Shown in pieces: positions 36,719 to 48,574 of a stretch of 64,000 bases of DNA (position 1 is the first letter of the stretch; each line of letters begins with the position of its first letter). Source of the DNA: Trichoplax adhaerens (lineage: Eukaryota > Placozoa > Uniplacotomia > Trichoplacea > Trichoplacidae); NCBI RefSeq assembly GCF_000150275.1, contig NW_002060961.1, forward strand, positions 785,895 through 849,894, given 5' to 3'. A model generated the notes under the pieces. That model was not told where the DNA came from, did not search any database, and worked only from the letters and a program-made list of their open reading frames with translations. A program made the position numbers and the translations under genes.

Positions 36719-38734
36719 ATCATTAGTAGCATCAAATATTGCAAAATTTTGATTGAACTCGGATTAGCAAATAATGAAATGTTAGTTTCTATATCTATGC
36801 CTTGAAATTATTTATAATAGTTTCTCGTCATATAATTCAACTATCGAAGGAATATATATTAATTTAAATATGAATCGCACTGTAAAAGTTTTATAGTAAA
36901 ACTGTATGTATTCACCTTTACGTAAACAACTGTATCGAAAATGATCTGAAGAAAAGATTAAAGATTTTTATTTACTGTAATATCAAATGCTCTTATAAAA
37001 GATAAGAAAATCTAGATAATAAATCGTCCCTTTATTTCACTGATCATACGTCTTTAATGTTTAAAACTGCAGTATCTTAGATTATTAGCGCTAATAATGC
37101 TTCGATTCAATTCTCAACACTTCGCAGAATTATTATTACAGAAACAGAAAAATTTAGATATATTTTTGTAATATGATTTGTGCTATGCCCTGCTTTGGAT
37201 ATGAACATGATCCCAATGATAGATTGATTTTTAACATTAGAGTGATAATAGATTAGCGTTCAATGTTGTAGTAATAAAAATGAGACGTTGTATGACATAA
37301 AAAATCAAATATCATGAATACACTTGTTAATATACGATGTGAACGAGAATTAGACCGATGCAAGCATTGATGGTTATTATATGGTGCTTCAATACTATCA
37401 GATGCTTTGAAGCTAATAAATATTACAATAAACAGATCATAAGTGTAAAATGCTTCTATCATCCATGCCTCAAATTTACACCCTTAAAATTGAGCTTTGA
37501 AATTGTTTTGCAAATAATGTGATTATACTTCTAGAGCGGATTTGAGACATGGCTTACAATTCCTTTCTTTCATATACACAGATCATAAGTAGTCCTTTCG
37601 TATCCTGTCTAGCTTTGTTGCCTCCATTAAATTTTTTAAACGATGCATGAAAATATAAGTAAAATTATAAGCTACATACCTACAGTTGTTACAAAATGAA
37701 GTAATAATTGCTATTCATTATATAAATATTTATGGTATAGGACAAGTGTTACTCGTATTTCTACGATCCATGCTTGTAATTAATTTCCGTTTTATATGTA
37801 AGGACTTACGTAGAATTTATTATAGCTTAATAAGAGTGTTGCCAATAACTAAGAATGAATTGTCTAAATTACTACTTGAAAATAAACGGCAGAAAGCCGT
37901 TAGAAAATAAAGCAATAGACTCGCGGTGTTTATTCAGAGATGGTGTATGCTTCAAAATTATTCCTAAATTAAGGTCTATGAATATCAGTAGTAGTACAAG
38001 CTATTACGTAAACTATCATGTGATTGTATGTAAGATATTGGTACCCATATGCATTGACAGAATTGGTAAAATAAATCAATAGGAAACGAGATTAATACAA
38101 TTCATGCGCTTCTTTCTTAGGCTACATATTCTCGTCAATGGTAGACACAGATGGTGCTAAACATATGAATGTTTGTATATATCGAATCTATGCCAGAGGA
38201 TACGTTTATACTGCTGATATATGCATTTTTTTTACTGATGGATTGTCAAATTAATTATTACAAGCCAATCTTAGGAAATAGAAGTGACCGAATGAAAAAG
38301 TAGAGGTGAGAAACTACGATTGTTAGGTATAGGCGTAACCAGTCATGGTCTATAGGTGTTACATGATAGTCATATAAAAGCATAATTATTATTGATATTA
38401 GCTGAATTCGCACATCATGTCCTTCGAATAAGAGTTCTGATTATATCGATTAATGCTATACTCAGTCTGTCAGTAGAATATTCCAACTCATTATCTTTTT
38501 GCTTGAAACTTTTAATATAGTATTTCCCGTATACTTCAGTCTACCGCAGTGTTATATTTCTATAGAAATAAGTTAACAACTGTGATGGACTTCATCAGTC
38601 TTTAACTCAGTGAAAATTTGTCAACACAAACATTTTATGTATTGCATAACTGTACATAATTAACAGTCACTAATAGTTGATTTATTCTATTTTTTTTACA
38701 TATATTTCAAAGTAATAGATATGATTCCCAAAAT

Positions 38735-39550
38735 AAAAATCAATCTACGGCAAAATAATGAGGAAAAATTTCGGCTGTTATATGTGATCCCCTGTAGTCA
38801 TATCAAGAGTACGGATAGCACGGTAAAGCTTAGCGACTCTAAAGCCTAATTACGATTAATATTCAAATAGATATATACATATAGTATACTGTATGTTTTG
38901 CTGATAAGTTGAGTTTGACCTAACATTGTATCTAATGGATGAGAATATATAGTAACGCCAATATATTTTTTTATAGGCATCTTATTTCAAATTAACTCAA
39001 TTATCGTAAACCAAATTACGGAAGAACAGTGATAAACTGCTGTTAGCAAATGCAACAAAGGGCTCTGTATTTCTATTATGTTGTAACAATGGCTTGATAA
39101 TAGGAGTAAATCTTATCAATAATAAAAATTTAATTTCTAAATCAAAATAAATTTATGGCAAAATGATAAAGAAAAACTTCGGCTGTTAGATGCAATACGT
39201 GATCACTCATAGTCATATCGAGAATAAGGATAGCAAGTAAAGCTTGACACCATTAAAGCATAATTTAATGTTAATTAATATTCATACATAGGTATATATA
39301 TAATGTATATATATATATATGGCATATGTATTACAGTTAAGTCAAATTTAACTTAACATTTTATTTAGTAGATGAGGATGTATAGATGAGCCAATATACT
39401 TTTTGTAGATATCTTATTTCAATTTACCTTTATTACCGTAAACTAGACCTCAGAAAAACAGTGATAAACTACTGTTAGTAGACATTTAAGGATTTTGTAT
39501 TTGTGGCGATGACTTGATAATGGAAGTAAATCTTATTAACAGTAAAAACT
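38735..39550. repeat. Diverged tandem repeat, ~408-bp period
   Basis: Two long copies share ordered landmarks: CGGCTGTTA (38772 and 39180), a TA-rich microsatellite, CCAATATA, CAGTGATAAACT and a GTAAATCTTATTAA-like end. A third, degraded copy may continue to about 39960. No coding potential seen. Confidence 0.8.
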
Positions 39551-40737
39551 TCAGTATTATGGAGATTAATATAAGAATATGCATATGTAGCTTTAATGGA
39601 TATAATTTTTCTTATAGATCATCTCTATCGAATTTACTCAATGACTATAAGCTACATCCTTGAAAAGTTGTTCTAAATGAAATTGATAGATAAATTATTG
39701 TCATTAAACTGCGATTATTAGATGTTATACGAGATCGCCTAAGGCTAATTAATTATTCGAACAGTCATTGTATAGTTTATAAATTAAAATTCTTTATCCT
39801 CTACAAGATAATTTCGCACGAAATGATGCGACTATACACATACAGCAATATTGCTTATTTGTACCACGAATATTATATAACGTATCTTACTTCAAAATAA
39901 TTCGATTATCGTAAGCTATGTCTTAAAGAAATTAATGCCAATCTATCGAAAAATGACAAGAAAAGTATAGATATCAAACGCAACAAGTGATACGACCATG
40001 ACAACAGGAAGTAATGACAGCATGAATACTTTACAAACAATCATGTACAATTTCCATCATCGTAGCAATAATGATATCTAAAGTGAACAATAAGTTCTCA
40101 AACAATAGCGAAACAATAGGATATAATTTACATTCACTAAGAAAACAAATTATCTATAAGTGTTCAGCAGGTGATGATTGAAAAGAAGTGATTGGAGAAG
40201 TATCGTAGATATAGATACACATAGAAGTTAGACGTATTAGCATATTTCATCCGAAATAGCTTTAATATAAAATAGCGAACTAATTAGAGCAGTTACTATT
40301 TTTAATTATCACGAATATGTTAATAAGCGCCATAGCGATAGATGGTAAAGAAACAAGTTAATCTTGAAAGTTGCCTAGGTGAGAAGAGTAAGTAAATTAA
40401 ACTTCAGAGATGACTAGATCTTATAAAGTAGTTACCATTGATTTCACTTCTAGATTTTAGCAGATTGAAGCTAGAAGAAAGATTTAAATCTTTATTTTCT
40501 AAAGTTAGGAAAGAGTAATTGATTGGTTAACATTGTATTTATTTTAAATCTTTAGAGATCAAATAGTGGATTAAGTGGACCTTGAGGAATACTTTGGCTA
40601 AACTTTTATCGATAGTAATCTGTATCCAAGAGAAACGATATCGATAAGTCATCAACTGTTATCTTAAATACTGGAAAAGTGAATTAGAATCGAGATATTA
40701 CTTTTGTGAAACGTTTTATAACTACTTCACATCATCA

Positions 40738-41857
40738 ATGGGTAGTCGTCCTAGTAAATCAAGCGTGCCTGAAGCAGTTAAATCTCTCCGCCAGAAAGGC
40801 CATAATTATTTTAATGCTAGAAATTACAATCAAGCACGAAAATGTTACGAACAAGCGTTAGATAAAATTGAGGCAATCACATATGCTAGTATCGAGCAAG
40901 ATCAGTTTCGATGTGATGTCTATGTTGATATTTGTGATACATATCGAGGACAAGGTAAAAACTCAAAAGCGGATAAATTTAATCAGATAGCCAGAAAAAT
41001 TGCACTTGAACTCGATGACGGCATTCGAATTGCTAAATGCTTAGATAGACAAGGCGCTATCAAAAGTTTGAAAAATGATTTTACTGGCGCATTGGAGTAT
41101 TTGAAAGGCTCGCTGGAATTAAAATTGAAAATATTAGGCGATCATAATTTAGATGTTGCTGCCTCCTATTATAACTTAGGCAATATTTATCAAAGGCAAA
41201 AGATTTATGATAAAGCTGTCTCCATGCACCAGAAAGCCTTAGATATTCGTTTGACTCTAAGAGGACGTAATCATACTGATGTTGCTAATTCATACGATCT
41301 TATAGGAAATGCTTACCGCCGTCAAAATAAACACATCGATGCTTTGTTAATGTATCAGAATGCTCTAACTATAAGACAGGAATTACTTGGAGAGTATCAT
41401 GCTGATGTCGCCGATTCATACAACAATATGGGAAACGCCTATAAGAATCAATCTATGTACGATAATGCCCTGTCTACTTATCAGAAAGCTTTGGAAATTT
41501 ATATGAAAATAAGTGGAGAAAACATACCAGAAGTGGCTTTATTATATCGTAACATGGCCAATGTCTACGAGAAACAGGATAATACTAATGATGCTGCAGC
41601 AATGCACAAAAAATTGACTGCTGTAAAGGAGAAATTAAAATCTGAAGCAGAGAATAGAAAGAATGTTCGAAACTCGAAAAAACAAGAAGGTATATTCACT
41701 ATTGACTTCTATTTACTCTTAACTTATTGACTGCTGAGTTGTTTTTCTATCAATGCGGCATTCTACTTGGTTGATCATAACAAAACTGATTTATTTGGAA
41801 ATAGGATTAATTGAAGAGGAGACGGAAGTTATGACTGACGATGAAACTTTCGACTGA
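40738..41857 (+). CDS. TPR-repeat protein (kinesin-light-chain-like repeats) with N-myristoylation signal
   Basis: 334 aa from two exons, 40738-41689 and 41805-41857 (phase 1 junction). Seven TPR motifs run from about residue 13 to 290 at the ~42-residue spacing typical of kinesin light chain and related TPR arrays; examples are YYNLGNIYQRQKIYDKAV and YNNMGNAYKNQSMYDNAL. The N-terminus MGSRPSKSS fits the MGxxxS myristoylation consensus, with basic residues that would help membrane binding, so a membrane-associated scaffold is possible. After the repeats come a Lys/Glu-rich helix and an acidic tail (EEETEVMTDDETFD) encoded by exon 2. There is no NB-ARC, CHAT or other effector domain in this model. 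Function unknown; TPR arrays bind proteins. A decayed paralogue lies 3.5 kb downstream on the same strand. Confidence 0.9.
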
Positions 41858-41893
41858 AGGTATTTATTTTTTTTATTATTTCCATACTTAAAA

Positions 41894-41899
41894 AATAAA
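41894..41899 (+). terminator. Polyadenylation signal AATAAA, TPR gene
   Basis: AATAAA 37 nt after the TPR gene stop codon. Confidence 0.55.
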
Positions 41900-42487
41900 T
41901 TGCCGAAATCAATTTCTATAACGATTCAATGGCTTTTTGACAGTTCTAGCTCATTTAAAAATCAGATTCGTATTTTTGAATCTAATCAAGCACTTACTAA
42001 TATTTCATCAATTACAGTCTACTGCTGCGAAGTTATTTGATACTCGTCAGCTCGTTTATGTTAGATACTTCACGATTAAAGATTGTGACGGACAATTATG
42101 CGGTTATTTAGTAGCTGAGAGCTAGCAGTTTAGTAGTTTAATTTAAAGTCTAGAGTAAAATTTTAGATTAATTTCCAGAAATTCTGCTTAAACTTGTATG
42201 ACAGCATTATTAAATTTTTGTAATATAACATCTCAACTTAGTATTTTTACCTAAGCCATGCTTCATTAAAAATTATAATGGTGTTTTTTAAAGGCATATA
42301 GCGAATAAATTTTTTCATTTTCTCCTATATTACATATTAAGATATAAGGTAGTCTTCAAATAGAAAAATTATTTAGGAATAGTATCTGTATGAATTGGAA
42401 TATGGTATTGCTACAGTTTCGATAAATAATAATTCATTCTCTAATTATGCTTACTTTGCAATCATAATTATATCCTAGACTTTGAAA

Positions 42488-42592
42488 ATGACTTTAAGCA
42501 CGGACTTACAGTATTTACTACTGAGCTTGGATCAAAATGTGATATCTAAAAAGCCTAAGCGCAAAAAAGCAAATCTGAAAAGCTCAAAAACA
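42488..42592 (+). other. Candidate first coding exon, unknown gene
   Basis: An ATG-led 35-codon open stretch (starts MTLSTDLQYLLLSLDQN) contains a nuclear-localisation-like KKPKRKK and ends exactly at a strong donor, ACA|GTAAGG. No downstream exon or family could be assigned, so it may be chance. Confidence 0.2.
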
Positions 42593-43340
42593 GTAAGGTT
42601 CTCTTAACTTATGTATCAAGTGCAGAGTGCAATTTTATTTTCTAGCACTATAAAATAAGACGCGGCTTTAGGAATTTTTCTTTGTCAAATGAATAAAATT
42701 TGACTCTACTACAAAATTGCATAACACCATATTTATAATCAAGTAAACTATCGTAACTACATGTTAACAAATATTTCTATTTCAATTTTCATTCTAAGTA
42801 CAATTCAAATGATAAAATTGAACATCGCATTAACCTTTTCATAATATTTTAATGGTTAAAATACAACAGTTAAAGTGATAATCATCTAACTCAGTAAAAT
42901 AAAATCATTAGTATTCATTACATTAGTTGGATACGTCTAGGCTATAGTTCTAAATAGAATCTATAAATAGCTGATGCAGCCGAAATAATGATAAAATTAG
43001 ATCTGATTATCATATCAAGCTTTATTAGTACTGTAATTTCATGTTATAATACTTATATTCCCGATTTAAATGCCGTCATATTTCATTTTCTATTTGTGGT
43101 ACTGATCCGTTAGAACGGTAAAGGCACATTGATTGTCAGAAATTTTATTTAATGATCATAACTATCCATATTGTAATAAATATATTCTGACTTAAAAGAA
43201 TTAAAATCTGCTGAAAATTTTGTATTGATCTATTTGGATTGTCATGCTATATACTATATAACAATAAAATAGGCTAGTAGACAGTATCTTTCTGCATGAT
43301 TTCTACTGCATGGTAAATTAAAAAAATTTGAAGCTAGACA

Positions 43341-43390
43341 CCCGGGTATTACGCGTAATGGCCAATATTACCGGGCAATACGCGTATTGG
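43341..43390. repeat. Paired ACGCGT-centred palindromes
   Basis: ATTACGCGTAAT (43348-43359) and CAATACGCGTATTG (43376-43389) are perfect palindromes 16 bp apart, each followed by GGCCAA. A CpG-rich patch in otherwise AT-rich DNA. Confidence 0.8.
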
Positions 43391-45340
43391 CCAACTTCGG
43401 GTTTTGACCGTAACTTATATACAAGTACTGATAATTTTTTGTATTAAACATGATTCTCTGATTATTTTGATTCTTGATAAATTTAATCCTTGCCGGCATA
43501 GTTCTACACTCTTCGAAATGGGTATAAACACTGGGTACTACATTTAACGCCTGTTGCTAATGTGGTCGTTGTTAGCAACCTAATTTTTTCAACTTTTAAT
43601 AAAATTTGATGTATTTAATCTCTAGTATATTTTCGCTAGAAAGCCTTACAGAGACGTATAATGCACCAGTTTTTACAGAAAATTAGAACATTTACGGGTG
43701 TTTAGATATATCTTTATCACATTAGAGCTTATTAAGCAAACAAATCTTGAGATTTACGTACTTACGTGAAGACAATATAATTTCGAAATGTCTTTCCTGT
43801 CGCAATTTACTGTAAACACATCGAAATAGCATTTCAATTTATTCTCTTATTAAAAATAGAAATAACGCGTTCAGTAACAGTTACCAGAGAATTATTTGTT
43901 ACTACTATGTTATTATTTGAATATTACGTTCTTTCGGAAGCGTTTATTTAATTATACTGATAGCACAATTGTATTTATGAGCCAATTTGCCATTTCTTTT
44001 AATTTTAGTTGTGGAATTTTTAATTTAAACTTAGTACAAATTTTTGCTTACTACATACCATATTACTTGAAGTTTTAATCGAGTTCAAAGGCAATAAAAT
44101 CAAATTTTTTCTAGTCTTGTTTTTTTGGGCAATAATTACATCTAGTCTATCTATGATTCTACAGAATTTTAACTCTAGTTTTTGGATTGGAATTTAACTT
44201 CCGGTTAGCATCAACTTCTATCTCTATTGTAGTATTTAGTTTTATGTACATCACCATAATCACAGTGCTTAATTTCAGTGTTTATTTACGGTAATATATT
44301 CTTAATAACGTAAAAGACCTAATCTAGACGGATGAATACAGCATGTAATTGAAGTAAAGTAGGTTTAGTTTGTTGAAATAAAATCTCAAAGGGTAAAATA
44401 AAGGGATAATCCAAAATCTTTAATCCTGCTTTCAGCTACTATAATAGAGCCGCTGTCTACACTGATTTCGTTTTATTAGTTATAAATATATATTATGCGG
44501 ATTAATGATGAACATTAATTTAGATATTTCCATTGTTATCTACGCACATGACCATAATGACAACATCATTTATTTGCTGTAACACGATTCGAAGGATCCT
44601 ATCTATACTAAGTACTGGATTATATTACTCGATGCCACATTTAGGGTTTTATAAGCTATTTACCTGATACTAAATAAATTGTAGTTGATAATTGGTCACT
44701 GCATTAAAATTATACTTAATGATGCAAGACCGTAAAATGGCGAAGAACATTACAAAGAATCGTTTTAAGGCTGAATGGTTGATAATAATGGCAATATTGT
44801 AATTAACAGATATAAATAGAAGTAGGGTACTTTCCGAGAGTAATTTTCATATTAGAGATAGTTTTTATATTTGTAATAGTATTAAGCTTAATAAACTACA
44901 TTATATTGAAAACTAAATTATCCTTGATGATGACTCCAAAGCTGTTTAACCCTTTAACAGAGTAAGTACAAGGTAATGATGACTTATAATTGCCTGCGGT
45001 CTAAGCGGAAGTAAAGAAAATACTATCAGCTTACTAATATAACCACAGCATATTCTATCTGCAATATAAATATATCTTAAAATTACTGTTAGTTGGCAGA
45101 ACACGGAATTATGAAATTGTATCTTGTGTAGCTCATATTAAATGGGGAGAAGAACTAACTAGCACTTCAATTTGAATAGCTTATCTAATAATTATTAAAT
45201 AGTAGTCATGAATACTCATTCAATTTTAAAATATTATCCGTCCGTTATGCAAAAATAGCCCAAAATGTTCATTGGTTATTGCTTATGATATCATGAAATT
45301 AAGCGATGTTGACATGGACGATCTAGTAACGAAATTAATT

Positions 45341-46135
45341 GTCCCACAAGAGGCAAAAGGTGTTCAACGATAAAGGTAATGAAGATTATAATTGGAGGAA
45401 TTATTCTTTGGCACGGTTTTATTGTAAACAGGCCTTGAAAAAAGTTCAAATTCTCTATACGAATGCTGTTTGCGATCAGTTAACATGTCATTTTTAACTT
45501 CTAATTTCTGATACGTACCGAAGAGAAAATTAATGGAAAAATGCATGAAAATATTTACGGAAAGCAGAAAACTAGGCTAATAAACTTGATGACAAAGTAC
45601 AGATTGCTATTTGCCTGGATATTCGAGGGATGGTAAATCTTTCAAAAGAATACTATTGTAAAGGATAGCAATATTTAAATCGTTCACTTCGATTAAAATT
45701 ACAAGCACTAGGACAAAAAAACATTAATATTACTGACTCGTACTATTACATTGGAATCACCAGTTTTCATCAATGTTATTATGACCATGCACTAGCTATG
45801 TTTTGGCAAGCCCTCACTATTTTGCAAAGGATGCCTGATCATAAATCTAAAATTGCTGGATTAAGAAATAATATGGAAGTTATTTATCATCATCGATCAA
45901 GGTATCAGGATGCTCTGGAACAGTATCAACAGGCGCTACGTCTTCGATTACGACTATCAGAGGATATCTATTCGATGTTATCGGACCCTACAAAAATATT
46001 GGACTAGTTTATGAGAATCAAGGCCAATACGATTATGCATTAAATATGTATAAAATGGCTTTAGATATGGAGTCGAAACATGCCCGTGCAAATTATTCAG
46101 CTACAAATGCGGGATTTGCTACTTTAAAAGAATAA
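45341..46135 (+). pseudogene. Decayed paralogue of the TPR-repeat gene
   Basis: Conceptual translation follows the TPR protein at 40738 almost throughout: KGNEDYNWRNYSLARFYCKQ corresponds to KGHNYFNARNYNQARKCYEQ, and KLDDKVQIAICLDIRG to ELDDGIRIAKCLDRQG, then further TPRs ending in GLVYENQGQYDYALNMYKMA. In the main frame there are stops at 45495, 45531, 45546, 45573 and 45666, a frameshift near 45371 before the KGNED segment, and another near 45980 after ALEQYQQALRLRLRL. The stops are spread along the region without splice sites that would remove them. Likely a tandem duplicate that lost function. A 69-codon intact piece (45798-46007) is only a fragment. Confidence 0.85.
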
Positions 46136-46289
46136 AGAGTTCAAAGCTTTACAGATTCTTTCTAGTATCTTGCTAGGCGCATAACTTAAATATGGACAAT
46201 CTTCTACCGTCAGTAAATCGTGCTTAAGGTATATTTCTAATCCAATTAGACTAATAGTTAATTCATAAATTGCATTTGTATATTTTTCG

Positions 46290-46790
46290 CAATTTCTTGC
46301 AGGTAATTTGTTTTATAAAAACGGTTGTTGGCGAGTATGGTCATTAGACAGTTTTATCTGGCTTTATTGGTGGTTTGTTTTTGACTATTTTAAGCTAACT
46401 TGAAGCAAACTCTTTTGCTCAATTGAGCCGAATTTTATCTAGTATGCTTAGAAATTTTTCAATGGGAGGTTCTCGAATGAGATTAATGCTAACTACTCGT
46501 GTAATTATTTTATTACTTTAAGTATAATTATTGATATATAATTGCCGGGTATTGTTACAAATCTCATCGGAGAATAGGGTTCTAAGTCTTTAACTAATTA
46601 CTGTAGTGTATTTTTTAGTGCAACCAATTCATATAAAATCATAACAAGTATATTTTACGCACTTTTTACAGATCATTTGTTTCATAACAACAGTTGTTGG
46701 CAATAATCATCATTAGAATATTCTATCTAACTCTATTAGTCATTTGCTTCATGATTGCTTTAAACCAACTTATGATGACTGTGTTGTAGA
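46290..46790. repeat. Diverged duplicated segment, ~370-bp spacing
   Basis: Two related stretches downstream of the TPR pseudogene share a GGTTGTTGGC / AGTTGTTGGC core preceded by AATTTGTTTTATAA / CATTTGTTTCATAA, and similar following sequence. Strongly diverged. Confidence 0.5.
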
Positions 46791-46898
46791 TTTGTAATAC
46801 CGTGCATGATTATATTAGAAAAGGCGGATCGATAATTTACTATAGATAATCATATTTTGTAAAGTAAACTATAGCTAGAATAGTTAGTAATTAAATGT

Positions 46899-47182
46899 AT
46901 GAGTTAAATGCTACAACCCACAAGGCGAAAAATGTAAGCTGAAATATCTATAAATACCCGGCATTTTTAATAATATAGCTTTAGTCGCAAATCTCCCTGG
47001 CAAAGTAGAACTCACTGCGTAATAGCAGAGCATTCGATATATGAGTTAAATGCTACGACCCACAAGGCAAAAGGTGTAAGCTGAAATATCTATAAATACC
47101 CGGCATTTTTAATAATAAAGCTTTAGTCGCAAATCTTCCTGGCAAAGTAGAACTCACTGCTTAATAGCATAACATAACATAC
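46899..47182. repeat. 142-bp tandem duplication, two copies
   Basis: Copies start with ATGAGTTAAATGCTAC at 46899 and 47041 and are nearly identical. Shared landmarks are AAGCTGAAATATCTATAAAT, ACCCGGCATTTTTAATAATA and GGCAAAGTAGAACTCACTGC. No protein or known RNA motif recognised. Confidence 0.9.
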
Positions 47183-47582
47183 TTTAGTTATGTCATCTTC
47201 ATTATGGGTTGAAATAAATATTAAAAATGTTACAATTGCTTATCATAGGGAATAGAACTCCATCGATTCCGAGATTTTAGAATAGTTTTGCACTAGCAGG
47301 AAATGCATGTGGTTGAATCCAATAGCTGATAAAATACTGTCATGATTTCAGCTAATTGCAGTAGTTCTGCGCTATACTACAGATATTTTACTATTGCCAA
47401 AGATTGGAGTACTGGCACTATCGTTAGCCTACTTTTTGCAGTAAAATCTTCGGTCATACCTTGAATAAAATAGAGGTATAGTGTGTGACTAATAATACGT
47501 GTAGAATAGCTTGCTTATTATCCTTAGTGTCTAGAGAAAAAGTTATTGCAGTAAATTACTATCGTATTTCCTTTGATGCCTT

Positions 47583-47840
47583 GCTACTAGTAGGATGAAA
47601 TTGAAATTCAGTACGTTAAGCACCAAGGAAAAATGATTCATAAAATGGTGGTAATGAGTTTTTAGCACGAATGAAAGAATTCTTTTTTAATCTCTAGTCG
47701 GTACTAGTAAGATGGAATTCAAACTCGGTTCGTTAAGCTATATAATTGTGGCAATGAGTTTAGGGGCTAATGAAAGAATTCTTTTTTAATCTCCAGCACA
47801 GTACTAGTAAAATGGAATTGAAATTTGGTTATTTTCTCCT
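47583..47840. repeat. Short diverged tandem repeat, ~105-117-bp period, about three copies
   Basis: TACTAGTA(A/G)(G/A)ATG(G/A)AATT recurs near 47586, 47702 and 47809. Between occurrences are GGCAATGAGTTT and GAAAGAATTCTTTTTTAATC. Confidence 0.7.
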
Positions 47841-48574
47841 TCAGTTAATCTCAAATCTTCAAGAATAACCTTTCAAAGTTTCAATCATTGACAACACATG
47901 TTTAGCCTGAAGCAATCGATTTATTGATTGCCACTGATAGACATCAGCAGCAATAGAACTTGTTATTATATAATCTACATTGATCGAGTACCAAATTCTT
48001 CTTTTCCATGCTTTGACAATTCAATCTGTACTACGCCCTGTACATTAGAGTTATAGAATAAATTGAAATTTGAAAAATGATCTAGTTAATTTAGGCGAAA
48101 TAGCGTAGATATGTGTGTTATATTATTATCTCTTTATATTGATATGGATTATCGATGAATTGCTTGAACTAGGGATAAACTTGTTAAAGTAGACTCTTCT
48201 ACTGATCGTAAAATGAATGAAATCGAGATTTAACATTTTAATTAATAACTATTTTCATAGTAGAGAACGCAATGATTTCTATAAGTACATTATTCAATTA
48301 GCTCTAGCTATTTCAATGACGAAATAGGACAGCCAATTTAATTTTACACAATTCATTTTTAGAAGTTATATTCAATTTTTCCAAATCAACGATTAATTAT
48401 TAATACATTAATGGAAATTTTCATCATCAACAAATGGTATAGAATTGGAAAACACTGCTTTAATTAAATAAGAATTTCCATAAATTGGATATGAATAGAC
48501 ATCAACCATCGATTGATTTGCTACATCGATGTAAAAAGCTATAAATGATAGCAAACGGATTGCAATATCTTATT
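47841..48574. other. Intergenic region downstream of the lebercilin-like gene
   Basis: No gene or repeat recognised. It should contain the 3' UTR of the minus-strand lebercilin-like gene; no canonical AATAAA was found close to its stop. Confidence 0.4.

Larger units (their letters stand above)
36452..40737. other. Intergenic region between GET1 and the TPR gene
   Basis: No supported gene. Holds a perfect stem-loop at 36668-36718 and diverged ~408-bp tandem repeats at 38735-39550, with more degraded traces to about 39960. Short open frames at 37253-37462 (-) and 37686-38082 (+) have no recognisable family. Confidence 0.5.
41900..45340. other. Region between TPR gene and its pseudogene
   Basis: Mostly featureless AT-rich DNA. 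Exceptions are a candidate first exon at 42488-42592 and a CpG-containing palindrome pair at 43341-43390. Confidence 0.5.
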
